Source: Legionella sainthelensi
GTDB lineage: Bacteria > Pseudomonadota > Gammaproteobacteria > Legionellales > Legionellaceae
DNA: 64,000 nucleotides
Reading direction: 5' to 3'
Assembly (NCBI RefSeq): GCF_900637685.1
Contig: NZ_LR134388.1
Coordinates: 3,375,001 to 3,439,000 of the forward strand
Made by a program: the position numbers and the translations under genes. Position 1 is the first letter of the stretch; each line of letters begins with the position of its first letter. Under the pieces are notes generated by a model. The model saw only the letters and a list, made by a program, of their open reading frames with translations, did no database searches and had not been told where the DNA came from. Shown piece after piece: positions 53,972 to 62,844 of this stretch.

Positions 53972-54823
53972 CTAATGAGAGGATCTTCGATGCGTTAGAA
54001 TCCTAAAATACACACCGCATTTTGCAAAAAACATATGCTGCAAATTGTTAAAGTTCATGAGAATCGATCGCTCCGTATCAGAGTCTAATGTCCCATCCTG
54101 TGCGAAAGAGTGTAATAATGATTTGCAAACATTAAAAGACTTATTAAATTGTTGCCGTTTTTCAACAACATCTTTTCTACTGCAAAGCGTGTGATAATCC
54201 TCTTGAGCACGCTCCAAAGAATACATATGGACAAGTTCTTTTAAATCATCCAGATTCCTTTTGAATGACATATAGCGCTCATGAGTAAGACTATTAACTC
54301 CATTATCTTTAATTTGCTTAAGAATTTCGTCAATAAAATGTAATCCCCCGACTTCTGTAATGAGAAGTTGGCCGCTTATTTTTAAATTAAAACATTTTTT
54401 TATTAAACTTTCTGTATGCTCTATGTGAGCGTTAATTAGTTCAAGGTGATCATTAGGTGCCCCCTCTCTCATGTGCATTAGTTTTGTCTTTCTCTCATTC
54501 AATTTAGTAGAGACCATTCGAAGTAGTGCCTTATTGGCTTTTAAGGCATCTTTTTTAAATATCTTTTTCTCTACATGACCATTTTCACAAGCAGCTATAA
54601 GTTCTAAATCAATTTCATGGGTTCTAAGGGGGCCTTTATCAGGAATGACATCATAGTAATTGATCATATGCTCCTGACTTAACATCATTCTCCATTCTGA
54701 TTCCACATCACCATTTTCTACTAAATAAGCAGCAATTGTATCGAGTGCTTCCAATGCTAAAGTTCTTTTAGCTCGCAGAATGTTTTTATGCTCTTCTGAA
54801 AAAGTGGTCAAATTTAATTTCAT
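53972..54823 (-). CDS. Helical hypothetical protein
   Basis: 283 aa, nearly all helical and charged (FSEEHKNILRAKRTLALEAL, KLNERKTKLMHMREGAPNDH, ILKQIKDNGVNSLTHERYMS). No signal peptide or known domain. It is separated from the P450 operon by 118 bp and from the reductase by a 250 bp gap. Might be an effector; evidence is only the orphan character. Confidence 0.65.
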   Translation of the reverse strand: MKLNLTTFSEEHKNILRAKRTLALEALDTIAAYLVENGDVESEWRMMLSQEHMINYYDVIPDKGPLRTHEIDLELIAACENGHVEKKIFKKDALKANKALLRMVSTKLNERKTKLMHMREGAPNDHLELINAHIEHTESLIKKCFNLKISGQLLITEVGGLHFIDEILKQIKDNGVNSLTHERYMSFKRNLDDLKELVHMYSLERAQEDYHTLCSRKDVVEKRQQFNKSFNVCKSLLHSFAQDGTLDSDTERSILMNFNNLQHMFFAKCGVYFRILTHRRSSH

Positions 54824-55028
54824 AATATAATATGATATTTATATTTTAATTAATTATAGGTAATTTTAGGACCTATTGCTAAAACCAATAACCTCATCAA
54901 CTCTGCGCCACAAGGTTTGATGATTCCCTCCTTATGCGAAAAAATTTATTGGATTTTAAGTGAAGATATTTCTAATTGCTCAGAGATAAAAAAGACTTAT
55001 CAGATGAAATACAAAACGTAACTCTTAA

Positions 55029-55063
55029 CATTTAATGCGGCACTTTAAGTGCCGCATTAAATG
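55029..55063 (-). terminator. Perfect hairpin after the reductase gene
   Basis: CATTTAATGCGGCAC (55029-55043), loop TTTAA, GTGCCGCATTAAATG (55049-55063): 15 bp arms without mismatch, 12 bp after the stop. No long U run follows, but stem strength and position support a terminator. Confidence 0.7.
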
Positions 55064-55074
55064 ATGAACGACAC

Positions 55075-56031
55075 TCACAGAAATACATCACTTAATATAG
55101 CATGGGAAGGCACACCTGCAAGAAAAATCTGCCTTTTCAATTTATTGGTTGTCTCTTGAGGACCACAAACATAGACACGCGTTGCTTTAGAGACATTTAA
55201 ATGAATCAATACGCGTTTTTCTACCGAGGCTTCCGGATAACGTCCATGGCTTTGGAGTACGCAAGGGTCATAGACAAAAGAGTTAAATACCGCTGATAGC
55301 ATTTCCAGCTCTTCTCGATAGTATATGTCCTCATCGCTAAGACCACCATGTACCAATGTAATTAATCCTTGGTGGTTTTGACTTAATGCGCTTTTAATTA
55401 TCGCGATAAGTGGTGCAAGCCCTGTGCCTGTTCCGGCTAATAGGATATCAAAAGCTAATTGATCGGGATTATAATAAAAACAACGACCAAAAGGGCCCCT
55501 AAGTTTGACATCGATATGTTTTGTTGCCTTATGCAAAAGCCATTGTCCCATACTGCCATTAGGATAAATTTTAACGTGTAACTCAATAAATCCTTCTTTT
55601 ATAGGTATGTTCGCAATGGAATAACTTCGCATGATGCCTTCAGGATTAATCAGACTTAGATATTGGCCTGGAATCCACCCATCTAGATTCTCTACACCAA
55701 GCTTGATTTGCATTACATTATAGTTAAGTAGTTTCAGATCTATTATTTTTGCCTCTATTTCACACTCCGCACTATCAGGTGCTACTACCTGAAGTCCGGC
55801 TTCTGGTTTTGCAAGACACGCTAGAAAGTAACCTTGGGATTTAAGAGTCTCCGGTAATCCCTCTTGCCAGGAGGGATGAATTACACCATTTTTGGCTTTA
55901 ATCAAACAAGATTGACAAATACCAGCCTGACAGGAGTTAGGGTAATTCACGCCATGACGTAAAAGGCACTGTAACACATTTTCCTGAGGTGCTAAGCGAT
56001 ATGATTGATTATTAAAGTCTATACTGCTCAT
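55075..56031 (-). CDS. 2Fe-2S/FAD/NAD(P)H oxidoreductase (haemoglobin reductase)
   Basis: 318 aa. N-terminal plant-type ferredoxin domain with Cys34, Cys39, Cys42 and Cys72 (NSCQAGICQSCLIK; FLACLAKP). FAD-binding RSYSIANI in the middle and NAD-binding LLAGTGTGLAPLIAI, then VYVCGPQET at the end. Overlaps the truncated haemoglobin stop (ATGA). It probably reduces the haem, so the pair would act like a split flavohaemoglobin that turns NO plus O2 into nitrate. Confidence 0.92.
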   Translation of the reverse strand: MSSIDFNNQSYRLAPQENVLQCLLRHGVNYPNSCQAGICQSCLIKAKNGVIHPSWQEGLPETLKSQGYFLACLAKPEAGLQVVAPDSAECEIEAKIIDLKLLNYNVMQIKLGVENLDGWIPGQYLSLINPEGIMRSYSIANIPIKEGFIELHVKIYPNGSMGQWLLHKATKHIDVKLRGPFGRCFYYNPDQLAFDILLAGTGTGLAPLIAIIKSALSQNHQGLITLVHGGLSDEDIYYREELEMLSAVFNSFVYDPCVLQSHGRYPEASVEKRVLIHLNVSKATRVYVCGPQETTNKLKRQIFLAGVPSHAILSDVFL

Positions 56032-56399
56032 GAGCGCCCCAAAACTTCATCCCGTACGCTATTGGCAAGAGTAGCGACTTGTTCGATATCTTCTGCCCCC
56101 ACCCCTAATTCATTGAGGGTTGCACCTAGATGTTCGATGACAATATCTACATGTGTATCATTCAATCCACGTTTGAGCAAATGAGCATGTCCCTCACGCA
56201 TATTTTTTCCACTGTAGTGGTTGGGACCTCCGAAGACCCAAGTTAAGAATCCTTTCTGCTTTAAGATTTGTTGATCCATATCAATATCATCAAAAAAATG
56301 GCTTACTCGTTCATCCATCAACATTTTGCGATAGAAAATGTCAACTGCACTATTAACAGCCTCTTGGCCGCCAAGACGCTCAAATAACGATTTATGCAT
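56028..56399 (-). CDS. Truncated haemoglobin, group I
   Basis: 123 aa from ATG 56399 (GGGGGAGG just upstream). Typical trHb1 pattern: SLFERLGGQEAVNSAVDIFY, RKMLMDERVSHFFDDIDMDQ, GGPNHYSGKNMREGHAHLL with the proximal His region, and LGATLNELGV. Cytoplasmic; binds O2/NO. Coupled to the reductase and placed under an NsrR-type palindrome, so NO detoxification is the likely role. Confidence 0.93.
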   Translation of the reverse strand: MHKSLFERLGGQEAVNSAVDIFYRKMLMDERVSHFFDDIDMDQQILKQKGFLTWVFGGPNHYSGKNMREGHAHLLKRGLNDTHVDIVIEHLGATLNELGVGAEDIEQVATLANSVRDEVLGRS

Positions 56400-56409
56400 A
56401 GCCTCCCCC

Positions 56410-56454
56410 TTTCTTTTTATAAGATGTATTTGCAATACATCTTATAAAAAGAAA
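56410..56454. promoter_or_regulatory. NsrR operator: 45 bp perfect palindrome
   Basis: Arms of 21 bp (56410-56430 and 56434-56454) around TGC. The core AAGATGTATT-TGC-AATACATCTT matches the NsrR consensus AAGATGYWTTT-N3-AAAWRCATCTT. It lies between the divergent haemoglobin and nsrR genes, 11 bp before the former, so it can control both. Confidence 0.85.
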
Positions 56455-56487
56455 TAATCAGAGTCAACTAACTATTAGGAATTAATA

Positions 56488-56934
56488 ATGCAACTCACCC
56501 AATTTACTGATTATTCCTTGCGTGCTTTGATTTATATCACTTTGAGAAAAGAATCATGCACGATTAAAGACATTACTGATGCATACACCATTTCGAATAA
56601 TCATATGGTTAAAATCATTCATAACTTAGCCAAACTGGGATTGATTAAAACCAGCCGTGGCAAGGGAGGAGGGCTTTTAATAGCGGCTGAACCCGAAACC
56701 ATTAATTTGGGGAAACTGATTGCTCAATTAGAGCCTCATTTTGATTTAGTACCTTGTTTTAATAAAGAAAAAGCAAACTGCTGCATTGCTCCAGTATGTC
56801 GATTAAAAGGCATCTTACATGAAGCTCAAAGTGCATTTATGAAGGTTTTAGAGCGTTATACCTTAGCTGACGTTTTACATAATCCAAGAGAACTGTCTGT
56901 ATTATTAAATATGAAACACATAACTCAACCGTGA
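56488..56934 (+). CDS. nsrR: Rrf2-family regulator NsrR
   Basis: 148 aa. wHTH (TQFTDYSLRALIYITL, SNNHMVKIIHNLAKLGLIKT, RGKGGGLLIA) and an Fe-S ligand loop with Cys90, Cys98, Cys99 and Cys104 (VPCFNKEKANCCIAPVCRLK). NsrR holds an Fe-S cluster that NO destroys, which lifts repression. The NsrR-type palindrome before it and the divergent NO-handling pair support the name. Confidence 0.9.
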   Translation: MQLTQFTDYSLRALIYITLRKESCTIKDITDAYTISNNHMVKIIHNLAKLGLIKTSRGKGGGLLIAAEPETINLGKLIAQLEPHFDLVPCFNKEKANCCIAPVCRLKGILHEAQSAFMKVLERYTLADVLHNPRELSVLLNMKHITQP

Positions 56935-57056
56935 ACGAATATTCCCATATGGAGGGTTTAGCCAAACAAAGTACCTTTGTAAGGATATAAGGTGAATCAC
57001 TTTCTCATCAGGATTGTATTCAGATTCATAATGAACCTTTAATTTCTAAGATAGAA

Positions 57057-58628
57057 TTAATGGTGACTGAGTTCACACCTTTTTACAACTAATTTTTGTG
57101 TATGAGTATTGGACTTTCTGGAGAATATAGCGCACACAAACATGATTAAACTGAAAAATAGTAAATAGACTAAATCCCAATACCGCGGTAGGATAAGTTT
57201 GCCGCCATAATTACCAAGATAAGAGAAAATACTAAGCCCCAAAAGATATAATATAAACCAAAGAGAATGTTTGCCATCAAGATCTCGATGCGTTTTTTTC
57301 ATGAAGCAATAAAGGAAAGAACCTGCCACCCCCAAAATAGTGATCACCAATAACTTTCGGACACTATGGAAACCTGCCCAATAAACACCAACCGTACAAA
57401 CATAAAAGCCAATAAAAGCAATAATGCTACACCCTTGCAAACGAAAAGGTCTTTTATAATCAGGCAATTGTTTACGTAAACAAACTAATCCTACAGGTCC
57501 TATGGAATAGCTAATCATTAGTATTGCCACAAGAAAAGCAGACATCTCCTGCCAACCATGCAACACAAACGACATTGAGGCAGCAAGTAAAAAATTCACG
57601 CCTAAACTAACCCAAGGCACTTGATACTTATTACGTTTAGCAAAAATTCTTGGGGTGGAAACCACGGAATCCATACTGCTTAACATATGCGCTGCTGTTG
57701 TTGAATACACCAAACCCGTAGAATAAGGGGATATAAAAGCATCAACATATAATAAAATACTCAACCAAACCATTCCCACTAACGCTGCCAAAGCTGCAAA
57801 TGGGCCTGCATCACCAGTAAACGACAAATTCACCCAGCCTTTTTCAAGCGCCTGTTCGCTCACACTACCAATAAAGGACCATTGTAACCCTGTATAAAGT
57901 AAGGTGACGAGTACTAATGAACCACCCAAAATCAGAGGGACAAATTGTCCTGGTTTTTCGAGCTCTCCCATCATAACAATCACCTGTCTAAATCCCAATA
58001 GGGAGAATAGTACCCCTCCACTCGACATTGCCGCCATAATGCCCTCCCAACCATAAGGCATGAAGCCACCGTATTGAAAAAAATTATTGGGGTGGTAACT
58101 CATAGTGACTAGGCTTATGATGGTAAGCGTGGGAATTACTATTTTCCAAACCGTAAATGCTGCATTAATACGGGCAAAAAAACCCATGCCAAAATAATTT
58201 AAAAAAACAAAACTCATTAATACCACCAAAGATGACACATAACCCAAGGGAGTATTTTTATAGTAAATACCATTATGGATAACCAGGCCTGGTATGTAGT
58301 TACTGGCGTATTGAAGAACACCTTGTGTTTCAATGACAGGCAAAATGGCCAAAGAAAACCAAGCCATGCTGCTCATAATGATCCCAGTTAAGCGCCCATG
58401 AGTATACAAAGGCAGGCAAGCTAAGCTATCTGATTGTGGAAACATTGTACCTAATTCAGCATAGGATAATGCTACAAATAGAAGTAAAAAACCTGCCAAT
58501 GGCCAAGCAATAATTGCGGCAGGACCAGCAAAATGTGCGGAATATAAAGCACCAAACAACCAACCGGAACCTATCATGCTGGTAATTGAAATCCACAGTA
58601 AACTCAAACCGCTTAAATTTTTATTCAT
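57057..58628 (-). CDS. APC-family amino acid permease (GadC-like role)
   Basis: 523 aa, 12 helices. APC start SLLWISITSMIGSGWLFGAL, ELGTMFPQSD, and SGGVLFSLLGFRQVIVMMGE near TM6. Located 69 bp after gadB on the same strand. It probably exchanges glutamate for GABA, though the family also has other specificities. Confidence 0.88.
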   Translation of the reverse strand: MNKNLSGLSLLWISITSMIGSGWLFGALYSAHFAGPAAIIAWPLAGFLLLFVALSYAELGTMFPQSDSLACLPLYTHGRLTGIIMSSMAWFSLAILPVIETQGVLQYASNYIPGLVIHNGIYYKNTPLGYVSSLVVLMSFVFLNYFGMGFFARINAAFTVWKIVIPTLTIISLVTMSYHPNNFFQYGGFMPYGWEGIMAAMSSGGVLFSLLGFRQVIVMMGELEKPGQFVPLILGGSLVLVTLLYTGLQWSFIGSVSEQALEKGWVNLSFTGDAGPFAALAALVGMVWLSILLYVDAFISPYSTGLVYSTTAAHMLSSMDSVVSTPRIFAKRNKYQVPWVSLGVNFLLAASMSFVLHGWQEMSAFLVAILMISYSIGPVGLVCLRKQLPDYKRPFRLQGCSIIAFIGFYVCTVGVYWAGFHSVRKLLVITILGVAGSFLYCFMKKTHRDLDGKHSLWFILYLLGLSIFSYLGNYGGKLILPRYWDLVYLLFFSLIMFVCAIFSRKSNTHTQKLVVKRCELSHH

Positions 58629-58697
58629 CTATTTTTAGCACGTCCTAATGATGTTGATAGACGATGAACAACTTCTTCAATCTAACTCTTTGTTCCT

Positions 58698-60086
58698 TTA
58701 ATGCATTCCTAAAGATTTACCTTGGTATTTCTCGGACTTTCCTTTGGACTCTTCTAATTCTTTTAATACGTCTTCCACTGAAGCAATAAAGTGACGGGCC
58801 ATCATAGAGCTCATATTTTCTTTAATAACTACCCGTAAAGCTTCAACTTCATCTGCCGCTTCTGGCAGAGTGTATGCAGGGACTATCCAACCATATTCTC
58901 GCAACTTTCTAGAAACATCAAAAACTGAATAATTCGTATTATCTTTGAGTGCAACAGTTACGACTGGCGCCATGCGTCGCTCGCCTAGTAAATCAAATTT
59001 GCCAGTAGCAGTTAATCCTTGAACCACTACGTCACTAACCGCTAACATATTGCTGATAATTTTTTTATATCCCTTTTTTCCAAGCCTTAAAAAATTATAA
59101 TACTGAGCAATGACCATCGAACTACTTCTTGAAAAATTAAGCGTATACGTTGGCATCTGCCCTCCCAAGTAATTTACTTCAAAAATCAAATCCTTAGGTA
59201 CAACCGCCTCCTCTCTAAAAAGTAGCCAGCCTACACTTGGATAAACTAAGCCATATTTATGGCCAGAAAGATTAATTGACTTAACTTGTTCAAGGCGAAA
59301 ATCCCATTTAATGGCGTTATCATAAAACATGGAAATAAACCCACCACTCGCACCATCAACATGTAAAGGAATGTCCCAGCCCTTTTCCTTTTTTACTTGA
59401 GTAAGTAAATCATTAATTTCCTCGATTTCATCGTATTCACCAGTAAAAGTACTCCCTAAAACAGCCGCAATACAAATAGTATTTTCATCAATTAGTGACG
59501 CAACATCCTCAGCACTAATCGTAAATTTATTTTTTTTAAGAGGAATAATACGTGCTTCAACATCAAAATAGCGAGCAAATTTGTCCCAGCAAACTTGGAC
59601 ATTTGCTCCCATAATAATATTAGGCTTACTGCTCTCAAGACCTTGCATCTTGCGCTTGTTGCGCCAACTAAATTTATGCGCAAGCCCTGCAAGCATGATT
59701 GCTTCAGAAGAACCAACTGTAGCAGTCCCAACATAATCACATCCCTCTGGAATGTTTAATAAATCGGCAAGAATATGTACACATCGTTGGTGGATTTCTT
59801 GCACTCGCGGATATTCTTCATAATTAATAAAATTTTTATTGATGCTTTGCTTAATTAATTCTTCAGCCTCAGGCTCCATCCATGTGGTAACAAAACTTGC
59901 CAAATTTAAAATAGGTGTGGCCTCTAAGCATAACTCATCTTCAATAAGTTGCTTGGCCACAGCAGGTGACATGCCATATTCATTACAGGTTGCTACTGAG
60001 AAATCATCTAAATCGTAACGGCTTGCATAGACAGAGGTTGAATGGGTACTCGCTTTTGATTTTTTTTGGTCCTTTTTAACGATCAT
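58698..60086 (-). CDS. gadB: Glutamate decarboxylase
   Basis: 462 aa, the usual GAD length. PLP lysine Lys277 in INLSGHKYGLVYP (E. coli Lys276), VDGASGGF before it, and TATVGSSEAIMLAGLAHKF for cofactor phosphate. Turns glutamate into GABA and CO2, consuming a proton. GGAGTGG before the ATG. Middle gene of marC-gadB-permease. Acid resistance in the cell is the likely use. Confidence 0.95.
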   Translation of the reverse strand: MIVKKDQKKSKASTHSTSVYASRYDLDDFSVATCNEYGMSPAVAKQLIEDELCLEATPILNLASFVTTWMEPEAEELIKQSINKNFINYEEYPRVQEIHQRCVHILADLLNIPEGCDYVGTATVGSSEAIMLAGLAHKFSWRNKRKMQGLESSKPNIIMGANVQVCWDKFARYFDVEARIIPLKKNKFTISAEDVASLIDENTICIAAVLGSTFTGEYDEIEEINDLLTQVKKEKGWDIPLHVDGASGGFISMFYDNAIKWDFRLEQVKSINLSGHKYGLVYPSVGWLLFREEAVVPKDLIFEVNYLGGQMPTYTLNFSRSSSMVIAQYYNFLRLGKKGYKKIISNMLAVSDVVVQGLTATGKFDLLGERRMAPVVTVALKDNTNYSVFDVSRKLREYGWIVPAYTLPEAADEVEALRVVIKENMSSMMARHFIASVEDVLKELEESKGKSEKYQGKSLGMH

Positions 60087-60098
60087 AATACCACTCCT

Positions 60099-60767
60099 TT
60101 ATTTAGGTATTAACATTTCTATTCCACGCCAGATAATTTGCAGTCCAATACAAATATTAAGGAAAGCAGCCAAACTCATCACTACATTTTTGCCTGCATC
60201 TTTTAATTTATCAAAAATATAATAAGAATAACGATAGCAAAAAAATACACTAAGACCAATCAGCACGATACCAATGGAATATCCTAACATGGCTAAAAAT
60301 TTGCTTTCCCAGACATTTTGAACACCATGCGCTCCCAAAGCGATTGTAATTGCGATGCAAGTAGGGCCTGCAGTTACAGGCAAAGTTAAAGGATAAAATG
60401 CCCTAGGATCTTCAATGTCTTTTAATTGACTTATTTTTTTGTTCTGGCTTGCAGATGAAGACAATTCTGTTGATTCATCATGCGGCTTATGCAGCATTTG
60501 CCAACCTACTTGCGTGAGTAACAACCCCCCGCTGATTAGGACTATAGGTACAGTTATGCCAAATATAGATAATATTAATGAGCCAACTACAAGAACGAGC
60601 AACAACATAACGACTGTATATATTGAAATTTTCATGGCCAGTGCATTAATTTGTTGTCTTGAAGCACCTTTTACTAAAGTCAGAAAAACAATAGAAGCTC
60701 CCACAGGATTTACAATAGGAAAAAGTGCGGCAAAAGAAAAGAAAATTGCCTGTATTAACGCCATCAT
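60099..60767 (-). CDS. MarC family integral membrane protein
   Basis: 222 aa with six helices; family motifs FFSFAALFPIVNPVGASIVF and DPRAFYPLTLPVTAGPTCIA (the FPLtlPltaGPG-like box). Function unknown; once wrongly linked to multiple antibiotic resistance. ATG 60767 has GGAGT 8 nt upstream. Ends 12 bp before gadB, so it is first in that operon. Confidence 0.9.
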   Translation of the reverse strand: MMALIQAIFFSFAALFPIVNPVGASIVFLTLVKGASRQQINALAMKISIYTVVMLLLVLVVGSLILSIFGITVPIVLISGGLLLTQVGWQMLHKPHDESTELSSSASQNKKISQLKDIEDPRAFYPLTLPVTAGPTCIAITIALGAHGVQNVWESKFLAMLGYSIGIVLIGLSVFFCYRYSYYIFDKLKDAGKNVVMSLAAFLNICIGLQIIWRGIEMLIPK

Positions 60768-60869
60768 AAGCAATGACTCCTTGTCATAATTTTATCCATA
60801 ATGAACAAGTCCGTTAAATAGTTTCTGCTATTTATGTGACTTCAATATAAAGCGCTTAATGTTCTTCGT

Positions 60870-62768
60870 TTATCGAATATGCATGCTACATGATAGTGGT
60901 TCTTCAGGTATAACTTCCAATACTTTTTTGAGTAAGGCAATTTTACCGTCAGTAAGTCTTTGGCTCATTAAATCATTTGAGGACATTAAATCTATCACCT
61001 CCAATTCTTGAAGTGGGATTATCTGGCAAAGCTCCTCACATTTTTTATCAGATAAGTATTCCATTAGCACTACTAATTCATCCAATGTTGGCCTCATATC
61101 GATTAAATCTTCTTTAACAGCATGATAGATGATTTTTCGGTGTTCATACGTTGGAAGTGTTTTCATGATCAAAAGTACATCAGCCATTGTTGTAATTTTG
61201 TTATTTATCTCAAGCACCTCTTTTAACTGCTTTGGAGTTAAAAATGAAGTAATATTAGCCAAATCAGTCGCATTGGTTATCAATTCTCCTAGAGAGTTCT
61301 TTTTTTGCTCAAATACTACTGTACGTTGTCTTGCAGAACTATGAAATAATTTTTGTGATAACTCTTTGGCACTCGTTACAACACCATCAAGTACCGGTTG
61401 ATCAGCAGTAAGCAAATTTGCAGAAAAAGTTTCACTTTCATCAATAAATTTTATTAAGTGTGGATGCATTAAAGTATTTTCACTTAATAAATTTGCGGTT
61501 AATTCCTTCAATTTATCATAAACCTTGCTGGGTAGGTCACGTTTTGCAAGGCTAATGTTTGCTTGGATTGCTTGGGCAAGAGACTCCTTCTGTTTCAAGC
61601 TTGGGTTGTCTAATTTATAAAAATCTGCAATCAGTTTATATATATTTTTTTCTAATTCAGTCATTGCTCGTTTATGATCTGCTTTTAAAGTGCTTTGCTC
61701 TTTACTGTATTGAACGATACTATCAAATTCCACGATAAATTCTCGCAATCCTTTAGCTTTATCTGTATTTTTTAAAACGGCTTTCGATAAAGTCTCAAAA
61801 ACTGATTCGTCCATCGTTGCATGATGTAATGCTAAAAGTGCCTGCGCCCATTTAAATCTGCTATCCTCGTCTAAAGGACAAAGAATTTCTGGTTCATACT
61901 GGTTTTTCAAATCTCGAAGCACGCTCCTTTTATAGGAGGGTAAGTATTCAGCCCTCCCTACAACGCCAAAATGAAATTTTTGTTGCTCTACTTTCGGAAT
62001 GACATAGGCGCGGTCATTCTCTTCTCTCCAGGCAAGACTCACAGCAGTTAAACCTCTATTATATAAAAAGCTTGAGGTATATGTTGCGGTTCTTCGATTA
62101 AATTCGACATGCATCTTTTTAGGAACCATAAAAATATGGCTATCAGTGGTTGTGTTAAACTTAGGAGCCATTTGTCTAAACCACTTATTTTCCCAACCTT
62201 TATTATGTTTCGAATAGGTTCCGAGTAATATTTCTCCTCGAGCAATATTACTACAATGACTTAAATCAAAATTTTTGCCATATAAGGAATCATGTTTATA
62301 TGTATCTTGACGATCATTACCTGGGACTGGATCTTCAGCTAAAATCGACAAAGGAGTATCTAAATCATCGAGCGCTCTAGCCGTTGCAAAAGTAGCCACT
62401 GCGCCACGACTGAAACCATTTAAGGTAATGTCATTTACTTCTTCCACATCCATTAATCCTTCTTTTGGTTCAATAATGACTGCACTGCCAAATTCTCTTT
62501 TTAACTCAGAAAGATTCAACGTGACTACTCCATCTTTAGAAAAAGCTCGACGCACCTTATTTGCGACAACATCAAGATTTGGATCTAAATATCCCTTAAG
62601 TTTTGAATGGCCTCCAATATGTTTGTCTTGGCAACCATTAAAATACACCCGAATCACATCATCATTAAATGTTTCACCAGTATCTTCTGTTCTACCTTCG
62701 GTGAAATCACGAATCATTTGTGCATTAACTCCTGTACCAGCAAAAACGAAAAGAATTTTTTTAACCAT
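60870..62768 (-). CDS. GxSxG hydrolase-like protein (DUF2235-like), candidate effector
   Basis: 632 aa. N-terminal alpha/beta hydrolase domain: KKILFVFAGTGVNAQMIRDF, RVYFNGCQDKHIGG, and the nucleophile box ITLNGFSRGAVATFATARAL with Ser120; a later Asp in AEDPVPGNDR. NGFSRGA is the DUF2235/Tle phospholipase-type elbow. C-terminal ~300 residues are helical and unrecognised. No signal peptide. Orphan, divergent from 62845. A secreted lipase-like effector is plausible; activity is inference. Confidence 0.72.
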   Translation of the reverse strand: MVKKILFVFAGTGVNAQMIRDFTEGRTEDTGETFNDDVIRVYFNGCQDKHIGGHSKLKGYLDPNLDVVANKVRRAFSKDGVVTLNLSELKREFGSAVIIEPKEGLMDVEEVNDITLNGFSRGAVATFATARALDDLDTPLSILAEDPVPGNDRQDTYKHDSLYGKNFDLSHCSNIARGEILLGTYSKHNKGWENKWFRQMAPKFNTTTDSHIFMVPKKMHVEFNRRTATYTSSFLYNRGLTAVSLAWREENDRAYVIPKVEQQKFHFGVVGRAEYLPSYKRSVLRDLKNQYEPEILCPLDEDSRFKWAQALLALHHATMDESVFETLSKAVLKNTDKAKGLREFIVEFDSIVQYSKEQSTLKADHKRAMTELEKNIYKLIADFYKLDNPSLKQKESLAQAIQANISLAKRDLPSKVYDKLKELTANLLSENTLMHPHLIKFIDESETFSANLLTADQPVLDGVVTSAKELSQKLFHSSARQRTVVFEQKKNSLGELITNATDLANITSFLTPKQLKEVLEINNKITTMADVLLIMKTLPTYEHRKIIYHAVKEDLIDMRPTLDELVVLMEYLSDKKCEELCQIIPLQELEVIDLMSSNDLMSQRLTDGKIALLKKVLEVIPEEPLSCSMHIR

Positions 62769-62844
62769 ATGGTACCCTATGTATTCCCAATGAATACAAA
62801 TTAATCTACAATGTCAATTATAGAACACAATTTAAGGTGCTGAG
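62769..62844. promoter_or_regulatory. Short divergent promoter region
   Basis: 76 bp separate two divergent effector-like genes, so their promoters overlap here. AAGGTG precedes the 62845 ATG. No operator is clear. Confidence 0.4.
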
